Assembly: GCF_000148725.1 (NCBI RefSeq) | Contig: NZ_GL476319.1 | Coordinates: forward strand, 334,024-398,023 | Origin: Roseibium sp. TrichSKD4 | GTDB taxonomy: Bacteria; Pseudomonadota; Alphaproteobacteria; Rhizobiales; Stappiaceae | Length of the DNA: 64,000 bases | Reading direction: 5' to 3' | In this document: positions 1 through 8,965 of the stretch, piece after piece | Layout: the number at the start of each line of letters is the position of its first letter | Numbering within the stretch: the stretch's first letter is position 1 | Notes under the pieces: model-generated | Seen by the model: the letters and a program-made list of their open reading frames with translations, nothing else | Databases searched by the model: none | What the model was told of the DNA's origin: nothing | Made by a program: the position numbers and the translations under genes

Positions 1-77
1 GATGAAACTTCAAATCGCTAAGTCGAGAACAAGAGTCATCGGATAAATGCCCTTGGCACGGTTCCAGGATTGTCATT

Positions 78-335
78 ATGAATTTTTCAGACCTTGAGGA
101 GCTTTGGGATACCCTGACTGAAGCCAGAACACGCACGCGCCCTGAGCGCGAACAGCAGATACTGGATAAAGTAGAGAAATTCGATTCCATTCATTTGCTT
201 GAAGACCTGCTGGAACAGCATTTTCAAACCACGAGTATAAAGGACATTTCTGAGACAGACTTTGACGCTGCCACGACCCTTGCATGGATCTTGATCCGGC
301 GTTTACGGAAATCCGAGAGCGGGTCGGTCCATTGA
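78..335 (+). CDS. Small protein of unknown function
   Basis: An 85-residue protein starting with ATG and rich in charged residues. Its N-terminal half has an acidic/basic heptad-like pattern (LEELWDTLTEARTRTRPE) that suggests helices. I see no signal peptide or membrane segment and do not recognise a family. The next gene on the same strand overlaps its 3' end, so the two are probably translationally coupled. The coding assignment rests on the plausible composition and tight packing with the downstream frame. Confidence 0.5.
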   Translation: MNFSDLEELWDTLTEARTRTRPEREQQILDKVEKFDSIHLLEDLLEQHFQTTSIKDISETDFDAATTLAWILIRRLRKSESGSVH

Positions 336-832
336 ACAGCGTTTTTTCCCTAAAAGCGGACTATCTGGAAAAGGGGCTGGCCAGAGAGCAGACCGCCGCC
401 TTCTGGAAGGTTTTTTGGGAAAACCGAAAGGGTCACCCGTCGCTTCCCGAATTTTCGTTGAGTTTGCGGTGTCGAATGACCTGCAGCGCTTTTTCCTGCG
501 AAGGTGACGTATCTCCACCCTTGCTGGCAATAGGCCGACACTCATTTGTTGTCGAGTGCTTCGGAGAAGAATGGGCCATGTCTCACGACAGCCCAAACAA
601 AACGCCCGATGACGAACTGGAGCGCCTTGTGGCTCCCGGATACAAGTCAGCTTTGGAAGGTGATCCAAGTCTCGACATCGTGCAAGTATCAACCAGCGAC
701 CTCAAGGGGCGCGCCATGAAGCTGCTCTATGAGCGATTGATTGTACCTGTGCGGGTTGGCAAATACCGCCGCGTATTGTGTTGTATGACCGCTCCAATCA
801 AGCCGATCGAATGGTTGCCCAAGCAAGCCTGA
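284..832 (+). CDS. Unknown protein, coupled to the preceding small gene
   Basis: A protein of up to 182 residues. The ATG at 284 lies inside the preceding gene; a TTG at 332 overlaps that gene's TGA stop and is an alternative start giving 166 residues. The sequence has a soluble, mixed alpha/beta look with several Trp and Cys residues, and no family motif I recognise. The middle part (HSFVVECFGEEWAMSHDSP) and the DPSLDIVQVSTSDLKGRAMK stretch look like ordinary folded protein. It converges with the minus-strand gene at 798-1499 and overlaps its 3' end by about 35 bases. Confidence 0.5.
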   Translation: MDLDPAFTEIRERVGPLNSVFSLKADYLEKGLAREQTAAFWKVFWENRKGHPSLPEFSLSLRCRMTCSAFSCEGDVSPPLLAIGRHSFVVECFGEEWAMSHDSPNKTPDDELERLVAPGYKSALEGDPSLDIVQVSTSDLKGRAMKLLYERLIVPVRVGKYRRVLCCMTAPIKPIEWLPKQA

Positions 833-1499
833 CCAAATTGTGCGGCTGGTTCCAACACAAATAATCGTCTGTTGGAATGTGTGACGGTGGCCTGATCCAG
901 TCCGTCCCGAACGGCTCGCAGTTCTGATAGCCTTGTGCAGCCGTAAAGCCCTTATGGTGCAGGACATCGGAAATGAAGCAGTAGATATAGTCAAAGTCCC
1001 ATTTCAAAAACGCCAGAAGCTGACCGATCCGGCAAATGGGACCACCAAGTTTCCGCCCTCCACGCAGATCGGGATGCAACCACATCTCACCGTGATACAC
1101 GACCCGTCCCGTGATGTGTTCAGTGGCGTAGGCATGATTTACCCCCAGTTCCGGCAGCTCGTCCAGATAAGGATCGCAATAGATGCGCTGCTGTTGGGCC
1201 GCCCAATGCTGCTTCAAGGATATACCGGTCAGATGGTCCAGCCGGGCTGCTTGAAACGACAGGATTTCGCCCCGTCGATTGGTGACACAAACCCAGAATG
1301 AATTGTCGGGTGTAAAGTCAAAATATCGCGGCGAAAATTGCTCACTCAACCGATGTTCATGAGCCTCATCGCATATCTCGGCCAGATAGTTGAAATCATG
1401 CTCTTGGGTGACGGTCAGTCCAAGGTCTTCAACCATGTCAGTATAGATACCAAGTGCTTTCACAAGCTCCATCTGGTTCTTCTTGACGATGTACCCCAT
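798..1499 (-). CDS. GNAT-like protein of unknown substrate
   Basis: A 233-residue cytosolic protein. The segment GEMWLHPDLRGGRKLGGPI (about residues 137-155) resembles the acyl-CoA-binding motif A of GCN5-related N-acetyltransferases, where a beta strand is followed by a glycine/arginine-rich turn and a helix. The C-terminal half is rich in aromatic residues. The ATG is preceded by a strong purine-rich AGGGGGAAGGG, which supports this start. The substrate cannot be guessed, and the neighbours are unrelated. The GNAT assignment rests on one motif and should be read as a fold suggestion. Confidence 0.6.
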   Translation of the reverse strand: MGYIVKKNQMELVKALGIYTDMVEDLGLTVTQEHDFNYLAEICDEAHEHRLSEQFSPRYFDFTPDNSFWVCVTNRRGEILSFQAARLDHLTGISLKQHWAAQQQRIYCDPYLDELPELGVNHAYATEHITGRVVYHGEMWLHPDLRGGRKLGGPICRIGQLLAFLKWDFDYIYCFISDVLHHKGFTAAQGYQNCEPFGTDWIRPPSHIPTDDYLCWNQPHNLVRLAWATIRSA

Positions 1500-1744
1500 C
1501 CCTTCCCCCTATAGCAAAGTGGACCAAGCCAGCACTCGGGAAGGAGTTCCTCCCGTCATACTTTCAATTGTTCTTGTTTTTTGGAACCAGATCGGCCGCG
1601 CTTCCCGACTTTCGTTAAACGCATGAAGTTCAAAGCAGATTCAATCGCAAATGAGAAGCGACTAGGCCGTGTAGACGTGCATAGATCTGTAAAAAGTACC
1701 AGGGTTAGGTTGTAATCCGATACGAAGGCGACTGAAAAGACGCC

Positions 1745-2374
1745 TCAAACTAGCCTTGCCACTTCTTGCTTCAACACTGGCAGCAGGTCAGTTTCAAACC
1801 ATGGGTTCTTCTTGATCCAGGCATTGTTCCGCCAAGATGGATGTGGCAGCGGCAAGACCTTTGGCTTGTTATTGGAAGAGCATTCGTCCCAAAAGTCTCG
1901 CCAGTGCGCAACGGTTTCTGTGAGCGATTTTTTACGCGATTTTCCAAGATGGTAACCTTGGGCATACTGACCGATTACGAGGATCAATTCGATCTGAGGC
2001 AGAGCCTCAAACAGGTCATCATGCCACGCCTTGCGGCACTCGGGCCGTGGCGGCAAGTCTCCCCCTTTTGCATCTAGACCCGGAAAACAAAACCCCATTG
2101 GAATGATGGCAAGCTTCTGCGGGTCGTAAAAGATATCTTCCCCGATACCCATCCAGTCTCGCAGGCGATCACCAGATGGGTCAGTAAAAGGCCGGCCACT
2201 TTTGTGAACCCGCGTGCCGGGCGCTTGCCCACAAATACAAAGCCGTGCCGTCTCTGAGACCTGCAAGACTGGGCGAGGATCATGCGGAAGCGGCAACTTG
2301 TCCGGATTATCTGCACAAATCCGGCATGCCCGAATGTCTTCCACCAACGCTGGCAATTCAGCCAATTTCCTCAC
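1745..2374 (-). CDS. Uracil-DNA glycosylase superfamily protein
   Basis: A 209-residue protein of the uracil-DNA-glycosylase-like fold. Motif 1 appears as GQAPGTRVH (residues 49-57), which matches the water-activating GxAPG loop of the family. Motif 2 appears as LPLPHPSWRN, which matches the HPS-type DNA-intercalation loop. An N-terminal pair of cysteines (CRIC, 17-20) and other cysteines are present, but not the full four-Cys arrangement of family 4/5 iron-sulfur enzymes. Proteins of this subgroup are usually annotated as 'uracil-DNA glycosylase family' without proven base specificity. The apparent start is GTG. It is a single gene with no operon partner. Confidence 0.8.
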   Translation of the reverse strand: MRKLAELPALVEDIRACRICADNPDKLPLPHDPRPVLQVSETARLCICGQAPGTRVHKSGRPFTDPSGDRLRDWMGIGEDIFYDPQKLAIIPMGFCFPGLDAKGGDLPPRPECRKAWHDDLFEALPQIELILVIGQYAQGYHLGKSRKKSLTETVAHWRDFWDECSSNNKPKVLPLPHPSWRNNAWIKKNPWFETDLLPVLKQEVARLV

Positions 2375-2493
2375 CCCCCATTGAACACTTTGATATTGTT
2401 ACACTTTATTTACCATGTGTCTGAGGACGATCTTAAGAAACTGTGAGTCAAAACAGATGAACCGCATGGGTTGCGGAAAGAAAATGACAACAG

Positions 2494-4032
2494 TTGCACC
2501 GGTTCATGACCTCAGGCTCCACCAAGCAGGACGATACCAAGAACGTCATCAACCTCAAGCGGGCAGAACGCCGGCGCGAGGTTGCTCGGACCTTGAAGAA
2601 CGTCAAACTGCATCTGGGTGCCCCTGATCCGACAGCTGCCCAATTCCAGATCGAACGCCTGCACCTTTTTGCCGACACACGCATCAGCGCCGCGTATGCC
2701 GTGCCCATGTTGGCTCTCATCATCGCAGGCATTTCTACACTCTGGATCCAACCCATTCATGTCGCGATCTGGTGCTCGATCACCATTGGCATGCACGCTT
2801 TCATGGTGTTCACCTGCTCCAGTTATGAGCGCGCATCCTCTGAAGACCGCGCCCGTTCACGCTGGTTACCCAGATTCACACTTGGTGATTTTGTGTACGG
2901 CGCGTGTTGGGCCAGCTTCTTTTTGCTGCCACACAGCGCAGCGGCAACGGACGGATTTATGGTCTTCCAGTTCGCCGCCATGTTGATTGTGGTCGCCATG
3001 AACACAATGCAGGCCGCAACAATTCCGCGCGCTCTGATGGCAAGCACACTGCCAATCACCATCGCGATTTCCGCAAGTTTTCTGCAGCAGCCGTCACCGA
3101 TCCACTACACATTGGCCGCGATGGCAATTGGTGCGCAGGGCTTCTTCCTGATCCTCGGCAATCAGCTCATCAAGAATGCCAACATGATCCTGGAATATCG
3201 CGCCGAGAAAGATCATCTGATTTCCGAGCTGGAAACGGCAAACGCGCTTTCTGATGAATCAAGGCGCCGCGCGGAAGCTGCCAACATGGCAAAATCCCGC
3301 TTTTTGGCCACCATGAGCCATGAACTGCGGACGCCTCTCAATGCGATTCTTGGCTTTTCAGAAGTCATGAAGGACGAAGTGCTCGGCCCCATGCAAAACG
3401 AGCAATACAAGTCCTACGCCGCAGACATTCACGGCTCTGGCCAGCATCTCCTGAACCTGATCAACGAAATCCTCGACCTTTCACGCATCGAGGCCGGACG
3501 GCATGAGTTGCAGGAAGAAGAAATCAGTGTCACGGAAATCGTCGAAGAATGCCTCAACATGATGCAAATCCGAGCAGATGACCGGAACATCACGTTGCAC
3601 AACCACCTTGAAAAAGAAATGCCAAAGGTCTGGGCAGATGAGCGCGCGGTGCGACAGGTTGTTTTGAACCTTCTCTCCAATGCAGTGAAATTCACCCCGA
3701 TTGGCGGCGATGTTCGCATCACCGTTGGCTGGACTTCTGGCGGCGGTCAATATGTATCCGTCAAGGACAACGGCCCGGGAATTCCCGAAGACGAAATTCC
3801 GGTGGTCATGGAAGCCTTTGGCCAAGGCTCGATGGCCATCAAGAGCGCAGAGCAAGGCACCGGTCTGGGGCTATCCATTGTTCAAGCTTTGGTCAATATG
3901 CATGGCGGCAAATTCACCCTGCGCTCAAAGATGCACGAAGGCACAGAAGCCCTGATGACCTTGCCTGCATCCCGCGTCTTGAAGAAAGACGGCACCTTCT
4001 CAAACGCTGAAAGCGTTCGCAAATCGGCTTGA
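2494..4032 (+). CDS. Membrane-bound sensor histidine kinase
   Basis: A protein of about 512 residues. An N-terminal soluble stretch of about 65 residues is followed by a cluster of hydrophobic segments (about 67-225) that probably form five or six membrane helices. A short coiled linker follows (about 235-265), then the HisKA dimerisation domain with the phospho-acceptor in ATMSHELRTPLNAILGFSE (His276). The HATPase_c domain carries an N box (NLLSNAVKFTP), G1 (KDNGPGIP) and G2 (GTGLGLSI). This core resembles the PleC/DivJ class of alphaproteobacterial kinases. There is no receiver domain and no adjacent response regulator, so it is an orphan kinase. The start is TTG, or an ATG 12 bases later; neither has a strong ribosome-binding site. 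Confidence 0.88.
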   Translation: MHRFMTSGSTKQDDTKNVINLKRAERRREVARTLKNVKLHLGAPDPTAAQFQIERLHLFADTRISAAYAVPMLALIIAGISTLWIQPIHVAIWCSITIGMHAFMVFTCSSYERASSEDRARSRWLPRFTLGDFVYGACWASFFLLPHSAAATDGFMVFQFAAMLIVVAMNTMQAATIPRALMASTLPITIAISASFLQQPSPIHYTLAAMAIGAQGFFLILGNQLIKNANMILEYRAEKDHLISELETANALSDESRRRAEAANMAKSRFLATMSHELRTPLNAILGFSEVMKDEVLGPMQNEQYKSYAADIHGSGQHLLNLINEILDLSRIEAGRHELQEEEISVTEIVEECLNMMQIRADDRNITLHNHLEKEMPKVWADERAVRQVVLNLLSNAVKFTPIGGDVRITVGWTSGGGQYVSVKDNGPGIPEDEIPVVMEAFGQGSMAIKSAEQGTGLGLSIVQALVNMHGGKFTLRSKMHEGTEALMTLPASRVLKKDGTFSNAESVRKSA

Positions 4033-4063
4033 TTAGCTGTCTCTGAGGCCCAAAGGCCGGCAC

Positions 4064-5092
4064 TTAACTCTCAGACTTCTCAGAAACTCCTGCATCGGCG
4101 AAGGTCGCCATGCCGGAATGTGTCTCCAGAGCTGCCTTGACAATGCCCGCGGCCAGCGCGCCGCCAGACCCCTCGCCCAAACGCATGCCGAAATCCAGAA
4201 GTGCGGTCTTGTCCATCATCTGCAGGGCGCGTGGATGTGCGGTTTCTGCAGAAACATGCGCAAACAGGCAATGATCCAGTCCTTCCGGATCCATGGCATA
4301 AACAACAGCTGCTGCTGCCGTTGCAACAAACCCGTCCACGATTAAAGGAACGCGCTGCAGGCGAGCGGCCACAATCAATCCCGCCATCGCGGCAATCTCA
4401 CGCCCGCCAATACGGCGCAGGATTTCAAGCGGGTCTTTTTCGCCCTGCAGGCGGCCAACTGCCTCGCGAACAGCCTCTGCTTTGCGTTTCAAACCCTCAT
4501 CATCAACGCCAGTTCCGCGTCCGACCCAATCCTCTGCTTCACCGCCAAACAGCGCAGTATAAATTGCAGCCGCAACGGTTGTGTTGCCAATGCCCATTTC
4601 GCCAAGACACACGAGGTCGATGCCACCTGCCAACGCTTCCATCCCATAGGCCATGGTAGCCGCGCAGTTAGGTTCATCCATCGCATCTTCCTTGGTGATG
4701 GACGGTGTAGGAAGATCAACGGCCAGATCAAAGACCTTCAGACCAATGTCATGGACACGGCAAATCTGGTTGATGGCAGCGCCCCCTGCTGCAAAATTAT
4801 CGACCATCTGCCGATTAACTGCGGAGGGGAATGCGGAAACGCCTTCTTCGGCAACGCCATGCGCTGTTGCAAAAATGGCTACGAGCGGACGGGTGATTTT
4901 GGGAGCGCCCTTACCGGACCAACTCGCATACCACTCGACAATCTCTTCCAGCTTGCCAAGTGACCCGGCTGGTTTTGTCAGTTGAGCGTCACGGGCCCTC
5001 ACTTGCGCCAGCGCTTCTTCATCCGGTCCCGGCATCGCCTTGACGAGATTGCGGATGTCTGAGAAAGGCATTGCAGATTCAGCGAGTGACAT
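4064..5092 (-). CDS. cobT: Nicotinate-nucleotide--dimethylbenzimidazole phosphoribosyltransferase
   Basis: CobT transfers phosphoribose from nicotinate mononucleotide to 5,6-dimethylbenzimidazole, making alpha-ribazole phosphate for the lower ligand of cobalamin. The 342-residue length is normal. Diagnostic segments are KPAGSLGKLEEIVEWYASW, the long Gly/Ala core with CLGEMGIGNTTVAAAIY, and the C-terminal RLGEGSGGALAAGIVKAA, whose Glu corresponds to the catalytic base in the Salmonella enzyme. The gene is divergent from cobS with only about 97 bases between them, so the two lower-ligand steps share one control region. I see no cobalamin riboswitch in that short gap. Confidence 0.95.
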   Translation of the reverse strand: MSLAESAMPFSDIRNLVKAMPGPDEEALAQVRARDAQLTKPAGSLGKLEEIVEWYASWSGKGAPKITRPLVAIFATAHGVAEEGVSAFPSAVNRQMVDNFAAGGAAINQICRVHDIGLKVFDLAVDLPTPSITKEDAMDEPNCAATMAYGMEALAGGIDLVCLGEMGIGNTTVAAAIYTALFGGEAEDWVGRGTGVDDEGLKRKAEAVREAVGRLQGEKDPLEILRRIGGREIAAMAGLIVAARLQRVPLIVDGFVATAAAAVVYAMDPEGLDHCLFAHVSAETAHPRALQMMDKTALLDFGMRLGEGSGGALAAGIVKAALETHSGMATFADAGVSEKSES

Positions 5093-5189
5093 CAGGGACT
5101 AGCTCCAGCTGGAATGGAAGGCGATTGGCGTTCATGGACAGCCGATCTATAACGGCGAGCGATTAAAAGACAAGCCAAGGGCGGTATGG

Positions 5190-6050
5190 ATGGCCTCTGA
5201 AAACGACACCAATGCACAAGAGGACGCCCAAGGCGCAACATCTTCCTGGCGCATGACGACAAACCCGATTGCTCTGTTCTTTGCAGATACAGCAGCCTGC
5301 ATTCGCTTCTTCTCCCGTATGCCATTGGCTCGCGTGAACAACGTTGACGATCCAATGTCTCTTCCCGATTTCACTCGCGTTGCTCGAGCAGCACCCCTGG
5401 CCGGTGTCTTTGTCGCCTTGCCCGCTGCCGGATTGGGACTTGCATTGGGTTCGACATCCTTGCCTCCGCTTGCGACAGCCCTTGTAGTCGTTGCCGCGCT
5501 TGCCATTATCACCGGTGCGCTTCACGAAGATGGCTTGGCTGATGTCGCAGACGGCTTCTTTGGAGGGCATACGTCAGAACGTCGGCTGGAGATCATGAAA
5601 GACAGCCGGATCGGTGCTTTTGGAACCATCGCGCTGGTGCTGTCTCTCGGGTTAAAGGCAGTCCTGTTAGCGACCCTGATCACACGTTTTGGCGCGGCAG
5701 ATGCCATGGTGACGCTTTTGGGTGTAGAAGCTATCTCGCGCGCACTCATGGTCTGGCAATGGAGCATACTTCCCCCTGCTCGGCGCGATGGTTTGGCAGC
5801 GCGGTTTGGCACACCAAACCTGAACAGCAGAACCTTTGCATTGGCCCTTGGCAGCTTTTGTCTGATCCCATCCCTCATTGAGCTGCCTGTTTTGGCAAAC
5901 TTGACCGGTCTTGGTCTTTCAATCCTAGCCTCGCTTGCCGTGGCACGGCTGGCCGTTGCCAAAATCGGAGGTGGAACAGGAGATGTGCTCGGTGCCATCC
6001 AGCAAATCAGCAGTCTGGCTTTTCTCCTTGGCCTCTTGCTTCTGCCATAA
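5190..6050 (+). CDS. cobS: Adenosylcobinamide-GDP ribazoletransferase (cobalamin synthase)
   Basis: CobS joins adenosylcobinamide-GDP and alpha-ribazole (phosphate) at the membrane, the last step of cobalamin assembly. The protein has 286 residues, several membrane helices, and the conserved acidic motif GALHEDGLADVADGFFGG (about residues 110-127) followed by RLEIMKDSRIGAFG, the signature of the family. A hydrophilic extension of about 25 residues precedes the conserved FFADTAACIRFFSRMPL block, so a later start is possible. It is divergent from cobT, its pathway partner. Confidence 0.95.
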   Translation: MASENDTNAQEDAQGATSSWRMTTNPIALFFADTAACIRFFSRMPLARVNNVDDPMSLPDFTRVARAAPLAGVFVALPAAGLGLALGSTSLPPLATALVVVAALAIITGALHEDGLADVADGFFGGHTSERRLEIMKDSRIGAFGTIALVLSLGLKAVLLATLITRFGAADAMVTLLGVEAISRALMVWQWSILPPARRDGLAARFGTPNLNSRTFALALGSFCLIPSLIELPVLANLTGLGLSILASLAVARLAVAKIGGGTGDVLGAIQQISSLAFLLGLLLLP

Positions 6051-6146
6051 TCACCAAGCCAATTACCTGCGCTACGGAATAAGGTTTGCAAGGCGCGCTC
6101 AAAATTGCCATTGATGCCTTTGAGTGAAGTGAGGAAGGACTGCAAC

Positions 6147-7334
6147 GTGGTGTTGTGCACGAAAACAAACCATTATTGGCCGAGCAAGGCGATGGCCATG
6201 GTCCTTCTCTGTTTCGTGCTGGCCGCATGTGGCAGCCGCCCAACCACAGGTGCTCTGGAAGTCAACCTCGAGCCCGCCCCCGGTGCCAAAACCCACGACA
6301 TCCTGATTGCCACCACCCGCGAGCGTGATGAAACCCCCGGCACTTTTTTCAATGGCGAACGCCGCGACAAGGGAATGGATTTTGCTCAGGCCAGCAATTC
6401 CGTTCCGCCAAGCCATAAGCCCGGACAAATTGAATGGCCCGACAGTGCACCGGGAAATCCAAAAACAGATTTCGTGACCCGGCAAGCCGGATATATAGAC
6501 GGTGATGACGCCTTCAAGGCAAAGCTGAATGCCCGCCTTGCCCAATTACCAAAAGGGAAACGGACAGTCTTCCTGTTCATCCACGGATACAACACACTTT
6601 TCGCAGAGGGGCTATACCGCTTCACCCAATTCGTTCATGATTCCGACTACGAAGGTGTCCCGGTTCTGTTCACTTGGGCGTCTCGCGGCCAACTCCAAGA
6701 CTATGTCTATGATCTGAACAGCGCCGCGATAGCCCGCGACTCCCTTGAGCGTACGATCCACGCATTGGTGAACAGCAACGCAGAAGAAGTTGTCGTTCTT
6801 GCCCATTCCATGGGCAACTGGCTGATGATGGAAACAGCCGCGCGCATTCCGCTCAAAGAGCGTAAGCATTTGGACGGCAAAATCAAACGCGTGATTCTAG
6901 CCGCTCCGGATATCGATATCTATGTTTTCAAGGCCCAACTGCGCCGGTTGGGCAAACCGCCCAACCCCTATCTGATTGTCGTCTCAAAGGATGATCGCGC
7001 TCTTCGGCTTTCCCGCGCAATCGCAGGCGGAAAGGAACGTGTAGGCGCCTATTCCGATGATGAAGAACTGGCGGAACTTGGCGCAATTGTCGTTGATCTG
7101 ACCGAACTCGACTCGCTCGATGGTGCCAACCACAGCAAGTTTGCCCAGTTGGCCGGCTATGCCCCGGAATTGGAGGCGCTGTTCAAGCAAAAGTCCATCA
7201 CGCAGCATAATGACGCTGGAGCTTTGGCCCAGACCGGAGCAGACCTCGGTTCGTTCATTGGTTGCACTGTCCAGACAGCGGTAACACTCCCCATAAAGAT
7301 CGTCACAGCACCATTCGGTGGTCTTTCCCAATAA
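6147..7334 (+). CDS. Lipoprotein alpha/beta hydrolase (DUF900-type), copy 1
   Basis: A predicted lipoprotein with an alpha/beta-hydrolase domain. I chose the GTG at 6147 because GAGGAAGGA lies 7 bases upstream; an in-frame ATG at 6105 is the alternative. The N-terminus carries a lipobox, VLAACG, so the mature protein should be anchored by its Cys. The hydrolase part shows FIHGYNTLFAEG (oxyanion-side HGY motif) and the nucleophile elbow LAHSMGN. Later Asp and His residues (DDRALRLS; NHSKFAQL) could complete the triad. A C-terminal hydrophobic segment is present. A tandem paralog follows at 7511. The substrate is unknown. Confidence 0.82.
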   Translation: MVLCTKTNHYWPSKAMAMVLLCFVLAACGSRPTTGALEVNLEPAPGAKTHDILIATTRERDETPGTFFNGERRDKGMDFAQASNSVPPSHKPGQIEWPDSAPGNPKTDFVTRQAGYIDGDDAFKAKLNARLAQLPKGKRTVFLFIHGYNTLFAEGLYRFTQFVHDSDYEGVPVLFTWASRGQLQDYVYDLNSAAIARDSLERTIHALVNSNAEEVVVLAHSMGNWLMMETAARIPLKERKHLDGKIKRVILAAPDIDIYVFKAQLRRLGKPPNPYLIVVSKDDRALRLSRAIAGGKERVGAYSDDEELAELGAIVVDLTELDSLDGANHSKFAQLAGYAPELEALFKQKSITQHNDAGALAQTGADLGSFIGCTVQTAVTLPIKIVTAPFGGLSQ

Positions 7335-7510
7335 CATCAGAATTACAATTGAGAATATACCTCTCATGAAGCACAACTTAAAATAATTAATAAAGAGCAA
7401 AAAAATACCAATAATACAGTAAATACTTCAACTTCTACATTGATGTTAACGCACTACTCTGAAATGAGTTACCAACAGGTAGAATTCACTACATCACGGG
7501 GGCGAGCAAA
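7335..7510. other. AT-rich spacer between paralogous hydrolase genes
   Basis: A 176-base spacer much richer in A+T than its neighbours, separating the two paralogs. It probably carries the promoter of the second copy. On the plus strand, AAATA at 7421-7425 is followed after 8 bases by TCTACAT, a two-mismatch version of the spaced motif described at 37344, 39374 and 49473; this may be chance. No further gene is seen. Confidence 0.4.
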
Positions 7511-8734
7511 GTGTGCAACATCAACTGGGAATTACTATTCAACATAAGCAGAACTCTGTCTTCTCGGCGCAATCATAGTTTTGTCGTTTTACTTACCGTG
7601 TGTGTCACACTTGGCGCATGCGGCAGTCGTCCGGAAACCGGGGCTCTCGCTGTTAGTCACGACCCAGCCCCCGGCGCGAAAGAGCATACGCTATTGATTG
7701 CTACTACCCGGGACCGCGACGCAACACCGGACACCTACTTCAATGGCGAGAGGACAAAGAAGGGGGTGGACTTTGCCAAGGCAACAATCTCTGTCCCACC
7801 AAACCACAAACCTGGAAACATTGAGTGGCCATCCTCCCCTCCAGGTAATCCAAACAAAGACTTTGTGGTTCGTTCTGCTTCATATATCGACAGCGAAAAG
7901 CAGTTTCTGAATGACTTGAACAGACAACTGGAGAAGCTGCCGCCCAAAGACCGAAATGTTTCTCTATTCATCCACGGCTACAATACAAAATTTGCCGAGG
8001 GCTTATACCGTTTCACACAAGTCACTCATGACGCTGACATGCCAGAGGTTCCAGTCCTTTTCACATGGGCATCAAGCGGTCACTTGAGTGATTACATCTA
8101 TGATTTGAATAGTGCGGCAATTGCGCGAGATTCGCTGGAACGAACACTTGTTCTTCTTTCCAAAAGCCGCGCACGCAACATTTCGATCCTCGCCCACTCA
8201 ATGGGCAACTTTCTTTTGATGGAGATGGCTGCGAGAATAGATCCAAAAAACAAGCGACTGTTAGAAGGGAAGCTTCGGCTGGTAGTCATGGCGGCACCAG
8301 ACATCGATATTGACCTCTTTAAAGCAAATCTCAAACGCATTGGTGTCTCAGGCCCACCTTATGTCGTCGTACTTTCCCATGATGATCGTGCACTCCAGCT
8401 GTCTCAAACTCTAGCAGGCGGCAAGGAACGTCTTGGAGCCTTTTCGAACGACGATGAACTGGCCAAGCTGGGCGCGGTGGTGTTCGACCTAACCGATATT
8501 CAGGGCAATGACGGAACCAATCACGGAAAATTTGCCCAACTAGCTCAATACGCGCCCCAAATTGAAAATCTTATCAAAAACACGCAACTCAAAGACTTGA
8601 ATATCGACAATTCATCCACGGCAGAGGCTGGTGTCAGCAATCTAGGAAATCTGGTCAGCGGGGCGACCTCTTCCTTCCTGAATTTGCCACTTCGACTGAC
8701 CACACGGCAAAACCAACTCATTCAAGGAAACTGA
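7511..8734 (+). CDS. Lipoprotein alpha/beta hydrolase (DUF900-type), copy 2
   Basis: A 407-residue paralog of the gene at 6147. It has the same architecture: a GTG start, a hydrophobic leader ending in a lipobox (TLGACG), a conserved linker (GSRPETGALAVSHDPAPGAK), the HGYNTKFAEG motif and the nucleophile elbow LAHSMGN. The two proteins can be aligned along nearly their whole length, so this is a tandem duplication. Divergence is clear in the C-terminal tail. The base composition is slightly more AT-rich than copy 1, which suggests that the duplication is old or that one copy evolves faster. The substrate is unknown. Confidence 0.82.
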   Translation: MCNINWELLFNISRTLSSRRNHSFVVLLTVCVTLGACGSRPETGALAVSHDPAPGAKEHTLLIATTRDRDATPDTYFNGERTKKGVDFAKATISVPPNHKPGNIEWPSSPPGNPNKDFVVRSASYIDSEKQFLNDLNRQLEKLPPKDRNVSLFIHGYNTKFAEGLYRFTQVTHDADMPEVPVLFTWASSGHLSDYIYDLNSAAIARDSLERTLVLLSKSRARNISILAHSMGNFLLMEMAARIDPKNKRLLEGKLRLVVMAAPDIDIDLFKANLKRIGVSGPPYVVVLSHDDRALQLSQTLAGGKERLGAFSNDDELAKLGAVVFDLTDIQGNDGTNHGKFAQLAQYAPQIENLIKNTQLKDLNIDNSSTAEAGVSNLGNLVSGATSSFLNLPLRLTTRQNQLIQGN

Positions 8735-8791
8735 ACACTTTCTGTCGTTCAAGCCTTGGCATTGCCGCAATGGAGACCCTATATCGGCATT

Positions 8792-8962
8792 ATGGAGTCA
8801 CCTTGCATTAAATTGTGCCAGATCGATCAAGCCACTCGCCTGTGCCAAGGGTGCTTTCGCTCACTGGATGAAATCGCCGGTTGGTCCCGTATGAGCGATG
8901 CCGAGCGCAGTGCCGTTATGGCAGTTCTTGACGAACGCCGTTTGGTCTCCGCAGAGGCTTGA
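8792..8962 (+). CDS. DUF1289 small cysteine protein
   Basis: A 56-residue protein with the DUF1289 signature: SPCIKLCQID, then CQGCFRSLDEIAGW and a basic/acidic helix. The four cysteines are spaced CxxxC...CxxC, which suggests metal binding. Members are short proteins of unknown function, often encoded next to unrelated housekeeping genes. I place the start at the ATG directly before ESPCIKLC, since family members begin a few residues before this motif; the frame is open further upstream. The stop lies 3 bases before the next gene, so the pair is likely co-transcribed. Confidence 0.8.
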   Translation: MESPCIKLCQIDQATRLCQGCFRSLDEIAGWSRMSDAERSAVMAVLDERRLVSAEA

Positions 8963-8965
8963 CGC

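Noticed and set aside
5093-5189. Possible cobalamin riboswitch between cobT and cobS
   Set aside because: The gap is under 100 bases, too short for a full B12 riboswitch, and I did not see the conserved B12-box sequence.
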